Source: an uncultured Bacteroides sp. (GTDB lineage Bacteria; Bacteroidota; Bacteroidia; Bacteroidales; Bacteroidaceae). From it: DNA of 64,000 nt. The stretch spans positions 1-64,000 of the forward strand of contig CAJKXC010000002.1 in NCBI GenBank assembly GCA_905203765.1, given 5' to 3'. This document shows, piece by piece, positions 15,147 to 24,411 of the stretch. A model generated the notes under the pieces. That model was not told the DNA's origin, did not search any database, and saw nothing but the letters and a program-made list of their open reading frames with translations. The stretch's first letter is position 1, and each line of letters begins with the position of its first letter. The translations under genes were made by a program, and so were the position numbers.

Positions 15147-18146
15147 ATGAAAAAGTACACACTCCTTTGGTGTCTCGCAGCATTCATTTTAGGAGTTTCT
15201 TCGCTTCGTGCCCAGACGGGGGTAGCCCCGTTTTTGCCTGCGGCAGACGATACCCGTTGCCGGCAATGGGTAGATTCCGTATTCTCGGGCATGAGCCTGG
15301 ACGAAAAGATAGGCCAGCTTATCGTGGCTACCGTCCCCGCCAGGGCGGACAAGGCTACCAAGAAGCAGATACGCGAGTTGGTAAAGAAATATAAGGTAGG
15401 CGGCTTGCTGTTTTCCGAAGGGACTGCGGAAGAGCAGGCGATACTGACAAACCTTGCCCAGAAGTCGTCCAAAATCCCCGTTATGGTTACTTTTGACGGC
15501 GAATGGGGCTTGTCCATGCGCTTGAAGGGCACCCCGAACTATCCCCGCAATGCCGCCCTGGGCTGCATCGAGGACAATAGCCTGATTGAGGAATATGGCC
15601 GCGAAGTGGCGCGCCAGTTCCGCGAACTGGGTGTGCACGTCAACTTTGCGCCCGATGCGGATGTCAATACCAATCCGCTGAATCCTGTGATACACGTGCG
15701 TTCCTTCGGCGAGAATCCGCAGAAGGTGGCGGCGAAGGTCGTGGCGTATAGCCGCGGGCTGGAAAGCGGTGGCATACTCTCCGTGTGCAAGCACTTCCCC
15801 GGACACGGAGATACGGATGTAGATTCGCATAAGGGACTGCCGGTGCTGCACTACGACCGTGCCCGGCTGGACAGCGTGGAACTGTATCCCTTCAAAGAAA
15901 TGGTGCGTGCCGGACTGGGCGGCGTCATGGTGGGACATCTGCAAGTGCAGGCGTTCGACCCCGACGATGCTACGCCTTCTTCCTTGTCGCACAACGTGGT
16001 GACGGGGCTGCTGAAAGAAGAACTGGGCTTCAAAGGTCTGGTGTTTACCGATGCGCTGGATATGAAAGGAGTGTCGGAAGTGCCGCAGGTGACGACGAAG
16101 GCCCTGCTTGCCGGAAACGACATGGCGTTGGTGCAATTCAATACCCGGAATGCGGTGCAGGAGTTGGCGGACGCTGTGGCGTCGGGACAACTGAGCCGGA
16201 ACGAACTGGATGCCAAATGCCGTAAGGTGTTGATGTATAAATATATGTTGGGACTGAGACGCGCCCAGCCTAAACTCCAGGTCAGCGGAATGAGCTACCG
16301 CATCAATACGGGAGAGGCGCAGGCACTGGCTGCCAAACTGCGCCGTTCGGCAGTGACGGTATTGAGCAACTACTTCAATATCCTGCCGCTGGCATCGCCC
16401 GAGGGCAATATCGCCATACTCAGCATGGGAGATAAAGAGGCGGATGCGCCTTTTGTGCAAGCCATGGAGAAGAACGCCGGCATCAGCCATTTCTATCTGC
16501 CGTGGGGTGCCGATGAGGCTGCCAAGCAGGAAGTGCTTCAGCAGTTGGGCACGTATCGCCGGGTGGTTATCAGCATCACCGGGGCTACTTACGTGGGCGA
16601 CGCGGACGTGGCTTTCCTGGAAGGACTGAATCTGCCGGCGCCGGTGGTTTACGCCTTCTTTACTTCCTATCGCCCGTTGATGTCGCTTACTCCGGCGATA
16701 GCCAAATCGAGTGCTGTGGTGCTCGCCCATTCGGATGAGGCGGATTTGCAGCAACACGTGGCGGATGTGCTTTTTGCCAAAGCCTCTGCCAACGGGAAGA
16801 TGTCGATGAGCATCGGACGCCTGTTCCCTGCCGGGACGGGTTGCAACATAGAGCCGGGCATGACGCCGGGGAGACTTATCCCGGAAGATTACGGATTGAA
16901 ATCATACGTATTGCAACGCATAGACGGCATAGCGCAGAAAGGACTGGCAGCAGGCGCCTATCCGGGATGCCGCATCCTGGTGCTGAAGGACGGGCAGCCG
17001 GTATATGACAAGGGCTTCGGTGTGCATTCGGACAAGGACACCACCGCAGTACGCCCCACCGATATGTTCGACCTGGCTTCGCTGACCAAGACTACTGCCA
17101 CGCTGCTTGCCGTGATGAAGCTGTACGACGAAGGCAAGATAAAGCTGGATGATAAGATTTCCAAGTATCTGCCTTCCCTGCGCAGCGGCAACAAGAAGAA
17201 CCTTACGATTCGCGAGTTGCTGTTCCACGAATCGGGGCTTCCGCCTTATATCCGTTTCTATGTGGATATCATCGACCCGAACTCCGTGCATGGCCCGTAT
17301 TCCCAGAGTTGGCAGGACGAATGGCACCGTACGCGGGTGAGCGAGCATAGCTATTACTGCACCGACTTCAAGTTCAAGAAGGGGTTGGTGTCCGATAAGA
17401 ATACATCCACCTACACGCTGCACATGGCGGACGGTATGTGGCTGAACAAGAGTATCAAGAGCTCCATCCTTCAAAGCATCGCCCGTTGCGAACTGGACCG
17501 CAAGCGATATGTTTACAGCGACCTCGGTTTTGTGCTGCTGCAGCAGATGGTGGAAGAGCTTGTGAAGTTGCCGATGGATCTGTATCTCGCCAAAGAGTTT
17601 TATGCTCCGATGGGGCTGCAACGCACCATGTTCCTGCCGCTGACGAAGTTTACCAAAGCGGAGATTATGCCGACTGCATCCAATGATTTCCTGCGCCGGC
17701 AGGACCTGTGCGGATATGTGCACGATGAAACGGCTGCGTGCCTGGGCGGTGTGTCCGGCAATGCCGGGCTGTTCTCGACGGCGGAAGAAGTGGCGAAGGT
17801 GTATCAGATGTTGCTCAATGGTGGCGAGTTCAATGGCAAGCGCTTCCTGAGCGAAGCTACCTGCCGCCTGTTTACTACGGAGAAGTCGGCCATCAGCCGT
17901 CGCGGGCTGGGATTCGACAAGCCGGATGTGGCAGGGTCAAAGAGTAACCCGTGTGCTGCCTCTGCTCCAGTCTCTGTCTATGGCCATACCGGGTTTACGG
18001 GTACTTGTGCTTGGGCAGATCCCGATAATGGTTTCGTTTATGTTTTCCTCAGTAACCGTCTCTGCCCCAATGTGTGGAATACGAAGCTGGGGGATATGAA
18101 TATCCCGACGGATATACAGGAGTTGATTTATAAGAGTTGTTTCTGA
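15147..18146 (+). CDS. NagZ-like GH3 / serine beta-lactamase-like fusion, copy 1
   Basis: 999 residues with signal peptide (ending LRAQ). Residues 35-390: GH3 of the NagZ type with KHFPGHGDTDVDSH (the NagZ His/Asp loop) and the nucleophile Asp in FTDALDMKG. Residues 390-580: a connecting alpha/beta domain. Residues 600-995: a class C beta-lactamase/CubicO-like serine hydrolase with SLTK (SxxK), YSD at the Y-x-N position and HTG (GHTGFTG) as third motif. Such fusions are known in Bacteroidetes and are thought to act on peptidoglycan fragments or esters; the activity is not proven. Begins 31 nt after the nucleotidase gene and followed by a paralogue. Confidence 0.9.
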   Translation: MKKYTLLWCLAAFILGVSSLRAQTGVAPFLPAADDTRCRQWVDSVFSGMSLDEKIGQLIVATVPARADKATKKQIRELVKKYKVGGLLFSEGTAEEQAILTNLAQKSSKIPVMVTFDGEWGLSMRLKGTPNYPRNAALGCIEDNSLIEEYGREVARQFRELGVHVNFAPDADVNTNPLNPVIHVRSFGENPQKVAAKVVAYSRGLESGGILSVCKHFPGHGDTDVDSHKGLPVLHYDRARLDSVELYPFKEMVRAGLGGVMVGHLQVQAFDPDDATPSSLSHNVVTGLLKEELGFKGLVFTDALDMKGVSEVPQVTTKALLAGNDMALVQFNTRNAVQELADAVASGQLSRNELDAKCRKVLMYKYMLGLRRAQPKLQVSGMSYRINTGEAQALAAKLRRSAVTVLSNYFNILPLASPEGNIAILSMGDKEADAPFVQAMEKNAGISHFYLPWGADEAAKQEVLQQLGTYRRVVISITGATYVGDADVAFLEGLNLPAPVVYAFFTSYRPLMSLTPAIAKSSAVVLAHSDEADLQQHVADVLFAKASANGKMSMSIGRLFPAGTGCNIEPGMTPGRLIPEDYGLKSYVLQRIDGIAQKGLAAGAYPGCRILVLKDGQPVYDKGFGVHSDKDTTAVRPTDMFDLASLTKTTATLLAVMKLYDEGKIKLDDKISKYLPSLRSGNKKNLTIRELLFHESGLPPYIRFYVDIIDPNSVHGPYSQSWQDEWHRTRVSEHSYYCTDFKFKKGLVSDKNTSTYTLHMADGMWLNKSIKSSILQSIARCELDRKRYVYSDLGFVLLQQMVEELVKLPMDLYLAKEFYAPMGLQRTMFLPLTKFTKAEIMPTASNDFLRRQDLCGYVHDETAACLGGVSGNAGLFSTAEEVAKVYQMLLNGGEFNGKRFLSEATCRLFTTEKSAISRRGLGFDKPDVAGSKSNPCAASAPVSVYGHTGFTGTCAWADPDNGFVYVFLSNRLCPNVWNTKLGDMNIPTDIQELIYKSCF

Positions 18147-18154
18147 TAAATGAT

Positions 18155-18287
18155 AATTTAGCGGCTTCGCCGCTAAATTAGGTTGACGAGCTACAAGCTA
18201 CCAGTGACAAGTACCTTGCGGCGTAATAGCGCAGCAACTTGTAGCTCGTAGCTTGTCACTCGTAGCTTAGCGCGCACAGCGCGCTAA
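18155..18287. repeat. Composite hairpin element with 7-bp period arms
   Basis: Three nested structures lie between the two fusion genes. First, a perfect 11-bp hairpin AATTTAGCGGC/GCCGCTAAATT (18155-18179). Second, a left arm of heptamers GAGCTAC, AAGCTAC, CAGTGAC, AAGTACC (18188-18215) faces a right arm GTAGCTC, GTAGCTT, GTCACTC, GTAGCTT (18241-18268), its near reverse complement. Third, a perfect 9-bp hairpin TTAGCGCGC/GCGCGCTAA (18267-18287). No protein-coding content seen. Confidence 0.8.
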
Positions 18288-18314
18288 ATTCCCATTTACA
18301 TAATTAGTAATAAG

Positions 18315-21300
18315 ATGAAAAGATTGTTCTCATATCTATTGATTGTTTTTGTTTGTTTCGGGTGCTTCGTCGTAAAAGCGCAAACCGTTCCGTCTCCCAC
18401 TCCCTCGTTAGTGCGCTCCCTGCAGAGCGATGCACACTGTCGGCAATGGGTGGACTCCGTCATGCGCCGGCTGACCTTGAAGGAACGCATCGGACAACTT
18501 TTCATCTATACCATCGCCCCGCAACAGGATAAAGCCAACCGGGAACTGCTGCGCAAAGTCGTGAAAGACTATAAAGTGGGCGGACTGCTCTTCTCCGGCG
18601 GGCTGATGCAGAACCAGGTGCCACTGACCAACGAAGCGCAGGACATGGCAGAAGTGCCCTTGATGATTACCTTCGACGGTGAGTGGGGATTGTCCATGCG
18701 TCTGCGCGGTACTCCGGTTTTTCCCAAGAATATGGTGCTGGGCTGCATACAGGATAATAACCTGATTTATGAATACGGCCGCGAAATGGCGCGTCAATGC
18801 CGCGAGATGGGGGTACAGGTGAACTTTGCCCCCGTAGCGGATGTGAATATCAACCCCAAGAACCCTGTTATTAATACCCGTTCCTTCGGCGAGAGTCCCT
18901 ACAATGTGGCGGACAAAGTCATCGCCTACTCCCGCGGATTGGAAGATGGCGGCGTACTCTCCGTCAGCAAGCACTTCCCCGGACATGGCGATACGGACGT
19001 AGACTCGCATAAGGCATTACCAACCTTGCCCTTCACCCGTGCGCGGCTGGACAGTATCGAGCTATATCCCTTCAAGAAGGTCATTCAAGCCGGACTGGGC
19101 GGCATCATGGTGGGGCATCTGGAAGTTCCTGCCTTCGAAAAGCAGAAAGGCGTGCCTTCCTCTCTTTCCCGTAGCGTAATCTCCGGTTTATTGAAGGACG
19201 AGTTGCACTTCCGGGGACTTGTCTTTACCGATGCCCTTGCCATGAAAGGTGTGTCGAATAATGCAAGTATCTGTCTGCAAGCACTGAAGGCGGGTAATGA
19301 CCTGTTGCTTGTGCCCCGTCGTATCAAAGAAGAAGTGGACGCCATACTTGACGCCGTGAAGAGCGGTGAACTGAGCGAGAGCGAGATAGAGCAGAAGTGC
19401 CGTAAAGTCCTTACTTATAAGTATGCCCTCGGCTTGAAGCAGAAACCTCATGTGCGTCTTTCCGGTTTGGGAACCCGCATCAATACGCCGGAAACCCGCG
19501 AACTGATACGTCGGTTGAACCTGGCGGCTATCACTGTGCTCGATAATAAGTCTAAAGTGCTTCCGATGGATCCTTCCATTAAGGAAGTAGCCGTGCTCAA
19601 TGTGGGAGATGCCCAAGGCATTCAGCCTTTTATCAAAGAACTGTCCCAATATACCCGTCCTGTGGAATTCCGTTTAGGGCAGAATCTGCCGGAAGCGGAA
19701 GCCAACCGCTTGAAGGAGTCGCTGGCAAAGTACAAACGCATCGTGGTCTGTGTTACTGAGCATCGGCTGGCGCCCTACCAGTCCTTCTTTGCGAAGTTTG
19801 CTCCCGGCGTGCCGGTGGTTTACCTTTGCTTTATCCCCGGCAAGCAGGCGTTGCAGATAAATAGCGGTATCTCGTCGGCGGGAGCGGTAGTGCTGGCACA
19901 CTCTTCCGACGACGATGTGCAGCAGCAGACGGCGCGGATTCTGTATGGCAGCGCCGGCGCGGATGGCCGTTTGTCGGCAAGCATCGGCCGCCTGTATGCC
20001 GCAGGTACCGGCGTAACTTTGAACAGGCAGAGCGTGCCGCACTTCGTTCCCGACGAACATGGACTGAATGCCCGCCTTTTGGCAGAAATCGACAAGATAG
20101 CCGAAGAAGGCATCCGCGAAGGCGCTTATCCCGGTTGCCAGGTAGTGGTGTTGAAGGACGGCAGGGAAATGTATAACAAAGCCTTCGGTACGCATACCTG
20201 GAACAAGACCGGTGACAAGAAAGCTCCCCCCGTAACAAAGACCGATGTCTACGACATCGCTTCGCTGACTAAGACCACCGCCACCCTGCTGGCTGTGATG
20301 AAGCTGTACGATAGCGGGCGCCTCAATCTGACCGACCGCGTATCTACCTATCTGCCTTTCCTGCAAGATACGGACAAGAAGAACCTGACTGTGCGCGAAC
20401 TGCTGATGCACGAGTCCGGTCTGCCCTCTACGATACTTTTCTATCAAGAGGCGATAGACAAGGAAAGTTATCCCGGCACTCTGTTCAAGGCAAGGGCGGA
20501 TGCCCAGCACACGGTGCGCATCGCCCGGCAGACGTGGGCGAATCCTAATTTCCGCTTCCGCGAAGGATTGACGTCCAAGACCGGCTCGGCAGAGTACACC
20601 ATGCAGGTGTCGGACAATTTGTGGCTGAACCGCTCGTTCAAGAAAGAATATCTTCAGAAGATAGCTGATGCACCGCTCAGGGATAAGCGGTATCGCTACA
20701 GTTGCGTAGGCTTCATCCTGCTGCAACAGGTGGTGGAAGCGCGTACCGGCATGTCGATGGATAAGTTCCTGGCTCAAGAGTTCTATACTCCGATGGGGCT
20801 GAAACGTACCGGCTATCTGCCTCTGCGCTTCTTGAAGAAAGGCGAAATCGTGCCTTCATCCGTCGACCCCTTCTTGCGGAAGACTACGTTGCAGGGATTT
20901 GTGCACGATGAGTCGGCGGCTTTCCTGGGAGGAATATCCGGCAATGCAGGCTTGTTCTCTTCGGCAGAAGAAGTGGCAAAGGTGTATCAGATGTTGCTGA
21001 ATGGTGGCGAACTGGATGGCAAGCGTTACTTGAGCAAGGAGACTTGCCGGATATTCACGACTACCGTCTCCAAGATAAGCCGTCGCGGTCTGGGCTTTGA
21101 CAAGCCGGCGCGCAGCGGGCAAGGCGGTCCGTGTTCGGAATCTGCTCCTGCATCTGTATATGGTCACACCGGCTTTACCGGTACTTGTGCCTGGGTAGAC
21201 CCGGATAATGGTCTGGTCTATATATTCTTGAGCAACCGCACCTATCCCAATGCGTGGAATAATAAACTGATGCAACTGGATATTCGCACGCGGATACAGG

Positions 21301-21329
21301 AAGCGATGTACAAGGCGGTGAAGAAATAG
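18315..21329 (+). CDS. NagZ-like GH3 / serine beta-lactamase-like fusion, copy 2
   Basis: 1004 residues, same domain order and close similarity along the whole length to copy 1, hence a tandem duplication. Signal peptide at 1-25. NagZ loop KHFPGHGDTDVDSH and nucleophile region FTDALAMKG are intact. In the serine-hydrolase domain SLTK and GHTGFTG are kept, but the second motif reads YSC where copy 1 has YSD and class C enzymes usually have Y-x-N. The duplication may have allowed a change of specificity. Followed by a hairpin terminator. Confidence 0.9.
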   Translation: MKRLFSYLLIVFVCFGCFVVKAQTVPSPTPSLVRSLQSDAHCRQWVDSVMRRLTLKERIGQLFIYTIAPQQDKANRELLRKVVKDYKVGGLLFSGGLMQNQVPLTNEAQDMAEVPLMITFDGEWGLSMRLRGTPVFPKNMVLGCIQDNNLIYEYGREMARQCREMGVQVNFAPVADVNINPKNPVINTRSFGESPYNVADKVIAYSRGLEDGGVLSVSKHFPGHGDTDVDSHKALPTLPFTRARLDSIELYPFKKVIQAGLGGIMVGHLEVPAFEKQKGVPSSLSRSVISGLLKDELHFRGLVFTDALAMKGVSNNASICLQALKAGNDLLLVPRRIKEEVDAILDAVKSGELSESEIEQKCRKVLTYKYALGLKQKPHVRLSGLGTRINTPETRELIRRLNLAAITVLDNKSKVLPMDPSIKEVAVLNVGDAQGIQPFIKELSQYTRPVEFRLGQNLPEAEANRLKESLAKYKRIVVCVTEHRLAPYQSFFAKFAPGVPVVYLCFIPGKQALQINSGISSAGAVVLAHSSDDDVQQQTARILYGSAGADGRLSASIGRLYAAGTGVTLNRQSVPHFVPDEHGLNARLLAEIDKIAEEGIREGAYPGCQVVVLKDGREMYNKAFGTHTWNKTGDKKAPPVTKTDVYDIASLTKTTATLLAVMKLYDSGRLNLTDRVSTYLPFLQDTDKKNLTVRELLMHESGLPSTILFYQEAIDKESYPGTLFKARADAQHTVRIARQTWANPNFRFREGLTSKTGSAEYTMQVSDNLWLNRSFKKEYLQKIADAPLRDKRYRYSCVGFILLQQVVEARTGMSMDKFLAQEFYTPMGLKRTGYLPLRFLKKGEIVPSSVDPFLRKTTLQGFVHDESAAFLGGISGNAGLFSSAEEVAKVYQMLLNGGELDGKRYLSKETCRIFTTTVSKISRRGLGFDKPARSGQGGPCSESAPASVYGHTGFTGTCAWVDPDNGLVYIFLSNRTYPNAWNNKLMQLDIRTRIQEAMYKAVKK

Positions 21330-21340
21330 TGATTAATCAC

Positions 21341-21384
21341 TAAAAAGGAGCCTTCTCTGCTCACGCAGCGAATGCTCCTTCTTT
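21341..21384. terminator. Bidirectional terminator
   Basis: Stem AAGGAGC/GCTCCTT (21345-21351, 21374-21380) with a 22-nt loop and T-rich sequence on both outer sides. It separates convergent genes. Confidence 0.65.
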
Positions 21385-21434
21385 CCAATTGAAACAATTA
21401 AATTCTATCAGTTAAGCTTTAAGTGTGTGTTCTG

Positions 21435-22064
21435 TTAGAATGCGATACCCACGCGCAGACCGAAGTTACTCATGCCATCTACACTGTAGGTAAAGAGGTC
21501 GCCCTTGTTGGTGGCATAGCTGTAATAGGCAGCAAAGTGCAAGCCCGGTCCATAAGCCCAAGGGTAGATGCTGAAACCAATTTCGGGAGATACATAGAAT
21601 CCCCATGTATTCTTGGTAGCTTGGAATACGTTGAAGTCGGACTTCAACTGTGCATACTGCGTACCGAGTTTTACGCCGGCATACGGCTGGAACGAACCGC
21701 CGCGGTTCCATACATAGCGTGAAGCAAGACCGAAGGGCAACTGGAATGTAGTGTGTTGCTGGTCGGTGTTCAAACTACCGCCTTCACCTACGGGAAGGGT
21801 TTGGCGACCTACATATTCGTGATTGCTGTGGTAAGCCAGGAAGGCTCCGAGAGCAAAGTTATCTGTCAGGAAGTAACCACCTTCAAAGTTCATACCCCAA
21901 CCGCTCGACTTGTCGGTGAAGTGGTTGCTCAGAGGGAAGTTGTATTGCCAGTCGATATTGGCATAACCGTTATCGGTCATCTGTGCCTTCGCCGGCATAG
22001 CGAAGACGAGAGCAAGGGCGGCAACCGCGAATACTCTCAGGGAAAGATATTTTATTGTTTTCAT
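21435..22064 (-). CDS. Outer-membrane beta-barrel protein
   Basis: 209 residues. Signal peptide 1-27 (ending AKAQ). Then about eight alternating amphipathic strands with glycine-aromatic girdles (GWGMNFEGGYFLTDNFALGAF split, PFGLASRYVW, GVKLGTQYA), and a C-terminal Phe (RVGIAF) as in OmpW/OmpA-type eight-stranded barrels. The ligand is unknown. It lies 80 nt downstream of the DUF4136 gene on the same strand, so co-transcription is possible. Confidence 0.82.
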   Translation of the reverse strand: MKTIKYLSLRVFAVAALALVFAMPAKAQMTDNGYANIDWQYNFPLSNHFTDKSSGWGMNFEGGYFLTDNFALGAFLAYHSNHEYVGRQTLPVGEGGSLNTDQQHTTFQLPFGLASRYVWNRGGSFQPYAGVKLGTQYAQLKSDFNVFQATKNTWGFYVSPEIGFSIYPWAYGPGLHFAAYYSYATNKGDLFTYSVDGMSNFGLRVGIAF

Positions 22065-22144
22065 ACTTTATTCTTATTTATTGGTTCGATGACAGCTTCT
22101 CCGTCCGGATGAGAAGCAGTCTGCTACTTACTACTATCTACTTA

Positions 22145-22777
22145 CTACTTATTCGTCAGGTATGTGGATTGGGCAAAAGCCTGGTTCACGCCTTGTACGG
22201 CAAGTTTCGTATTGACAGAGGTAGAGCCGCTCAGCAATCCGCTCATGTAGCTGGTCCACAGAACAGGGAGCTTTTCGTTTTGACCTTGCGGTGCATCCAG
22301 GTTCAGCAATTCGGTAATGAAGGAACCGGTGCTATAAGAGTAGTTCACAGCGTACGGGTAGTACCATCCGCCCCAGTTGCCCCAGTAAGGTGCATCCCAG
22401 TAGCCGGGGTAGTTCCACCACCATTCGGGGCGTCCATAGTCGGTGAAGTAATAAGTACTTCTCACGTAGCTTACTTGCAGACCGAGGTCGGCTTCTTCGC
22501 GGTCGTCTACACGGGTGTAGCCGCGGCTGTTCATGTCGGCAACGTATGCGCTGAGGATTTCCTGGGCACTTTCGTCTTTCCAGTATTCGGCATCCTTTGA
22601 ATCGCCGATGACGAGGATACTATCCGGCAGGTAGTAGGTCTCGAAAGACTTGAAGTCCGCCTTCTTGTCATAATTGGTATAAACCAGATAGTTACTGTCC
22701 AGCTTACCCATGTCGGGGTCCTTCTCGCAAGCTGCGAGGGCAAAGACCGCTAATAATAGGGGAATAAATTTCTTCAT
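22145..22777 (-). CDS. DUF4136-family lipoprotein
   Basis: 210 residues. Lipoprotein signal ending FALAAC (Cys 17). The region NYDKKADFKSFETYYLPD and the later block MNSRGYTRVDDREEADLGLQVS (in pieces) are the DUF4136 hallmark. An aromatic Trp/Tyr/Gly-rich stretch follows (about 110-145). The family is found at the cell envelope of Bacteroidetes and proteobacteria; no biochemical function is established. Confidence 0.82.
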   Translation of the reverse strand: MKKFIPLLLAVFALAACEKDPDMGKLDSNYLVYTNYDKKADFKSFETYYLPDSILVIGDSKDAEYWKDESAQEILSAYVADMNSRGYTRVDDREEADLGLQVSYVRSTYYFTDYGRPEWWWNYPGYWDAPYWGNWGGWYYPYAVNYSYSTGSFITELLNLDAPQGQNEKLPVLWTSYMSGLLSGSTSVNTKLAVQGVNQAFAQSTYLTNK

Positions 22778-22902
22778 ACTTCTATAATTGTTTAGGTTTA
22801 AATAAAATTCCTGCCCTATGGTACCTTAGGCTTTTGTGAGAGAAACAAGATAAAAAATAAAAGGTTCACGAAGGGATGAAATTGTTTTTGAGGGGGATAA
22901 CT

Positions 22903-22932
22903 AAAAAAGAGACTGCCTTCGGGACAGCCTCT
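22903..22932 (-). terminator. Terminator of the aldo/keto reductase transcript
   Basis: On the minus strand AGAGGCTGTCC and GGCAGTCTCT form a hairpin with two G-U pairs (22908-22917 with 22922-22932) followed by TTTTTT. It lies beyond the 22-bp array that follows the reductase stop codon. Confidence 0.8.
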
Positions 22933-23015
22933 TTGAAAATGCTCTTGTAAGTTGTTGATTGATTGAACGGTTGATGTCCCACTTGCTTTGTTTGTAGTGG
23001 GACATTTACGCCCAT

Positions 23016-23147
23016 TATACTTTGCTGGTAGTGGGAAGGTGTTTCAGTCGTATAGGGAAGGTACTTCAGTCGTAATGGGAAAGTACTTCAGTCGTAATGG
23101 GAATATACCTCAATCGTAGTGGGAATATATCTCAGTCATAATCCGGT
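23016..23147. repeat. 22-bp period tandem array B
   Basis: Six consecutive 22-bp units, starting at 23016, 23038, 23060, 23082, 23104 and 23126. The plus-strand core is TACTTCAGTCGTAATGGGAA (two units nearly identical, others diverged, the last degenerate). It starts 6 nt beyond the reductase stop codon on the minus strand and is followed by a minus-strand terminator. The rest of the gap (22778-22900, 22933-23015) shows nothing else recognisable. Confidence 0.9.
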
Positions 23148-23153
23148 ATCGGC

Positions 23154-24155
23154 TCATCTCATTATCTTCTCTATCTCTTCCAATTCTTCGGCAGAGAACT
23201 TCGTATTCTCTATCGCTTTCAGGTTATCCGCCAACTGTGCTACGGAACTTGCGCCGATGATGACACTTGTCACCAGGTCGTCCTTCAGCAACCATGCCAG
23301 CGACATTTCGGCGAGCGTCTGTCCGCGGCGGGCAGCTACTTCGTTCAAGGCTTTGATTTGTTTCAGCACTTCGTCCGTCAGCGCTTCTTTTTTCAGGAAG
23401 TTGCCTTTCGCCATGCGCGAGTCTTGTGGAATGCCGTTCAGATAGCGGTTGGTCAGCAATCCTTGTGCCAGCGGGGAGAAGGCGATGAAACCGGTTCCGT
23501 TCTCTTTGGCCTGCTGCAGGATGCCTTCTTCTTCGGGCTCGCGGTTGAAGATGTTGTAACGGCCTTGATAGAGCAGGCAGTGCACATCCCGTTCTTCGAG
23601 GTACTTGTAGGCAAATGCTGCTGCATCTTCGGGATACTTGGAGATACCGGCGTAGAGCGCTTTTCCCTGGCGTACGATGTCAACCAGCGTTTGCAGTGTC
23701 TCTTCGAGCGGAGTATCCGGGTCGAAACGGTGGCTGTAGAAGATGTCCACATAATCCAGGTTCATGCGCTTCAGGCTTTGGTCGAGGCTGCTCATCAGGT
23801 ATTTCCGTGAGCCCCATTCGCCGTAAGGACCGGGCCACATATCGTGTCCTGCCTTGGTGGAGATGAACAGTTCATCCCGATAGGGCATGAATGACTTTTT
23901 CATGATCTGGCCGAAAGTTTCTTCCGCCGAGCCGTAGGAAGGGCCGTAGTTATTGGCAAGATCGAAGTGCGTGATGCCCCGGTCGAAGGCATAGTGTGCC
24001 ATTGCCTGCGAGTTGGCGAATGTATTCACATCGCCGAAGTTATGCCACAAGCCGAGGGAAATTTCGGGCAATAAGATGCCGCTTTTGCCGCAACGGCGGA
24101 ACTTCATGCCGCCGGCGTACCGGTCGGATGCCGGAGAATAAATGGGATTAATCAT
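23154..24155 (-). CDS. Aldo/keto reductase (YghZ/GAP-reductase type)
   Basis: 333 residues. NADPH-dependent carbonyl reductase with a TIM barrel. The catalytic tetrad segments are visible: FDLANNYGPSYG (Asp, Tyr), FISTKAG (Lys) and IFYSHRFD (His). The C-terminal NADP phosphate-binding segment SVIIGASSVAQL is present. The GHDMWPGPYGEWGS loop and length resemble the E. coli YghZ (L-glyceraldehyde-3-phosphate reductase) subgroup. Single gene. Divergent from the mannan locus and probably unrelated to it. Confidence 0.92.
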   Translation of the reverse strand: MINPIYSPASDRYAGGMKFRRCGKSGILLPEISLGLWHNFGDVNTFANSQAMAHYAFDRGITHFDLANNYGPSYGSAEETFGQIMKKSFMPYRDELFISTKAGHDMWPGPYGEWGSRKYLMSSLDQSLKRMNLDYVDIFYSHRFDPDTPLEETLQTLVDIVRQGKALYAGISKYPEDAAAFAYKYLEERDVHCLLYQGRYNIFNREPEEEGILQQAKENGTGFIAFSPLAQGLLTNRYLNGIPQDSRMAKGNFLKKEALTDEVLKQIKALNEVAARRGQTLAEMSLAWLLKDDLVTSVIIGASSVAQLADNLKAIENTKFSAEELEEIEKIMR

Positions 24156-24305
24156 ATCTTATCTGTTTAAGGTGATAAAATGAGGAAATTGCCTGCTCTC
24201 TTCTCTACTGAAGGGCAGCATACAAAAATAGGAAAATTCCCGCGAATAGGCATCGTTTTATTTATCTAAAACTGATAAGCAACAACTTATACGGTAGATG
24301 GCAAC

Positions 24306-24367
24306 AAAATAATACTATCATTGGATAATATTATGCCATCCACGAATGTCGGAACCTGCTATCTTTG
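24306..24367 (+). promoter_or_regulatory. Mannan-locus operator and promoter 1 (GH27-GH3-GH2)
   Basis: A -7 box TATCTTTG (24360-24367) lies 44 nt before the GH27 start. Exactly 19 bp before it is a degenerate copy of the locus operator (24324-24340, 11 of 17 matches to GATAAAATAGTATCATT). A better copy (24306-24322, 13 of 17) lies 18 bp further upstream, so this promoter may carry two sites. Confidence 0.6.
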
Positions 24368-24411
24368 CAGAAGAGAAAAGTTCCTTATTTCTATCAACAA
24401 AATTGAATACT

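Noticed and set aside
24346..24411. Earlier ATG start of GH27
   Set aside because: It would place a polar segment before the signal peptide and begin 14 nt before the -7 box.
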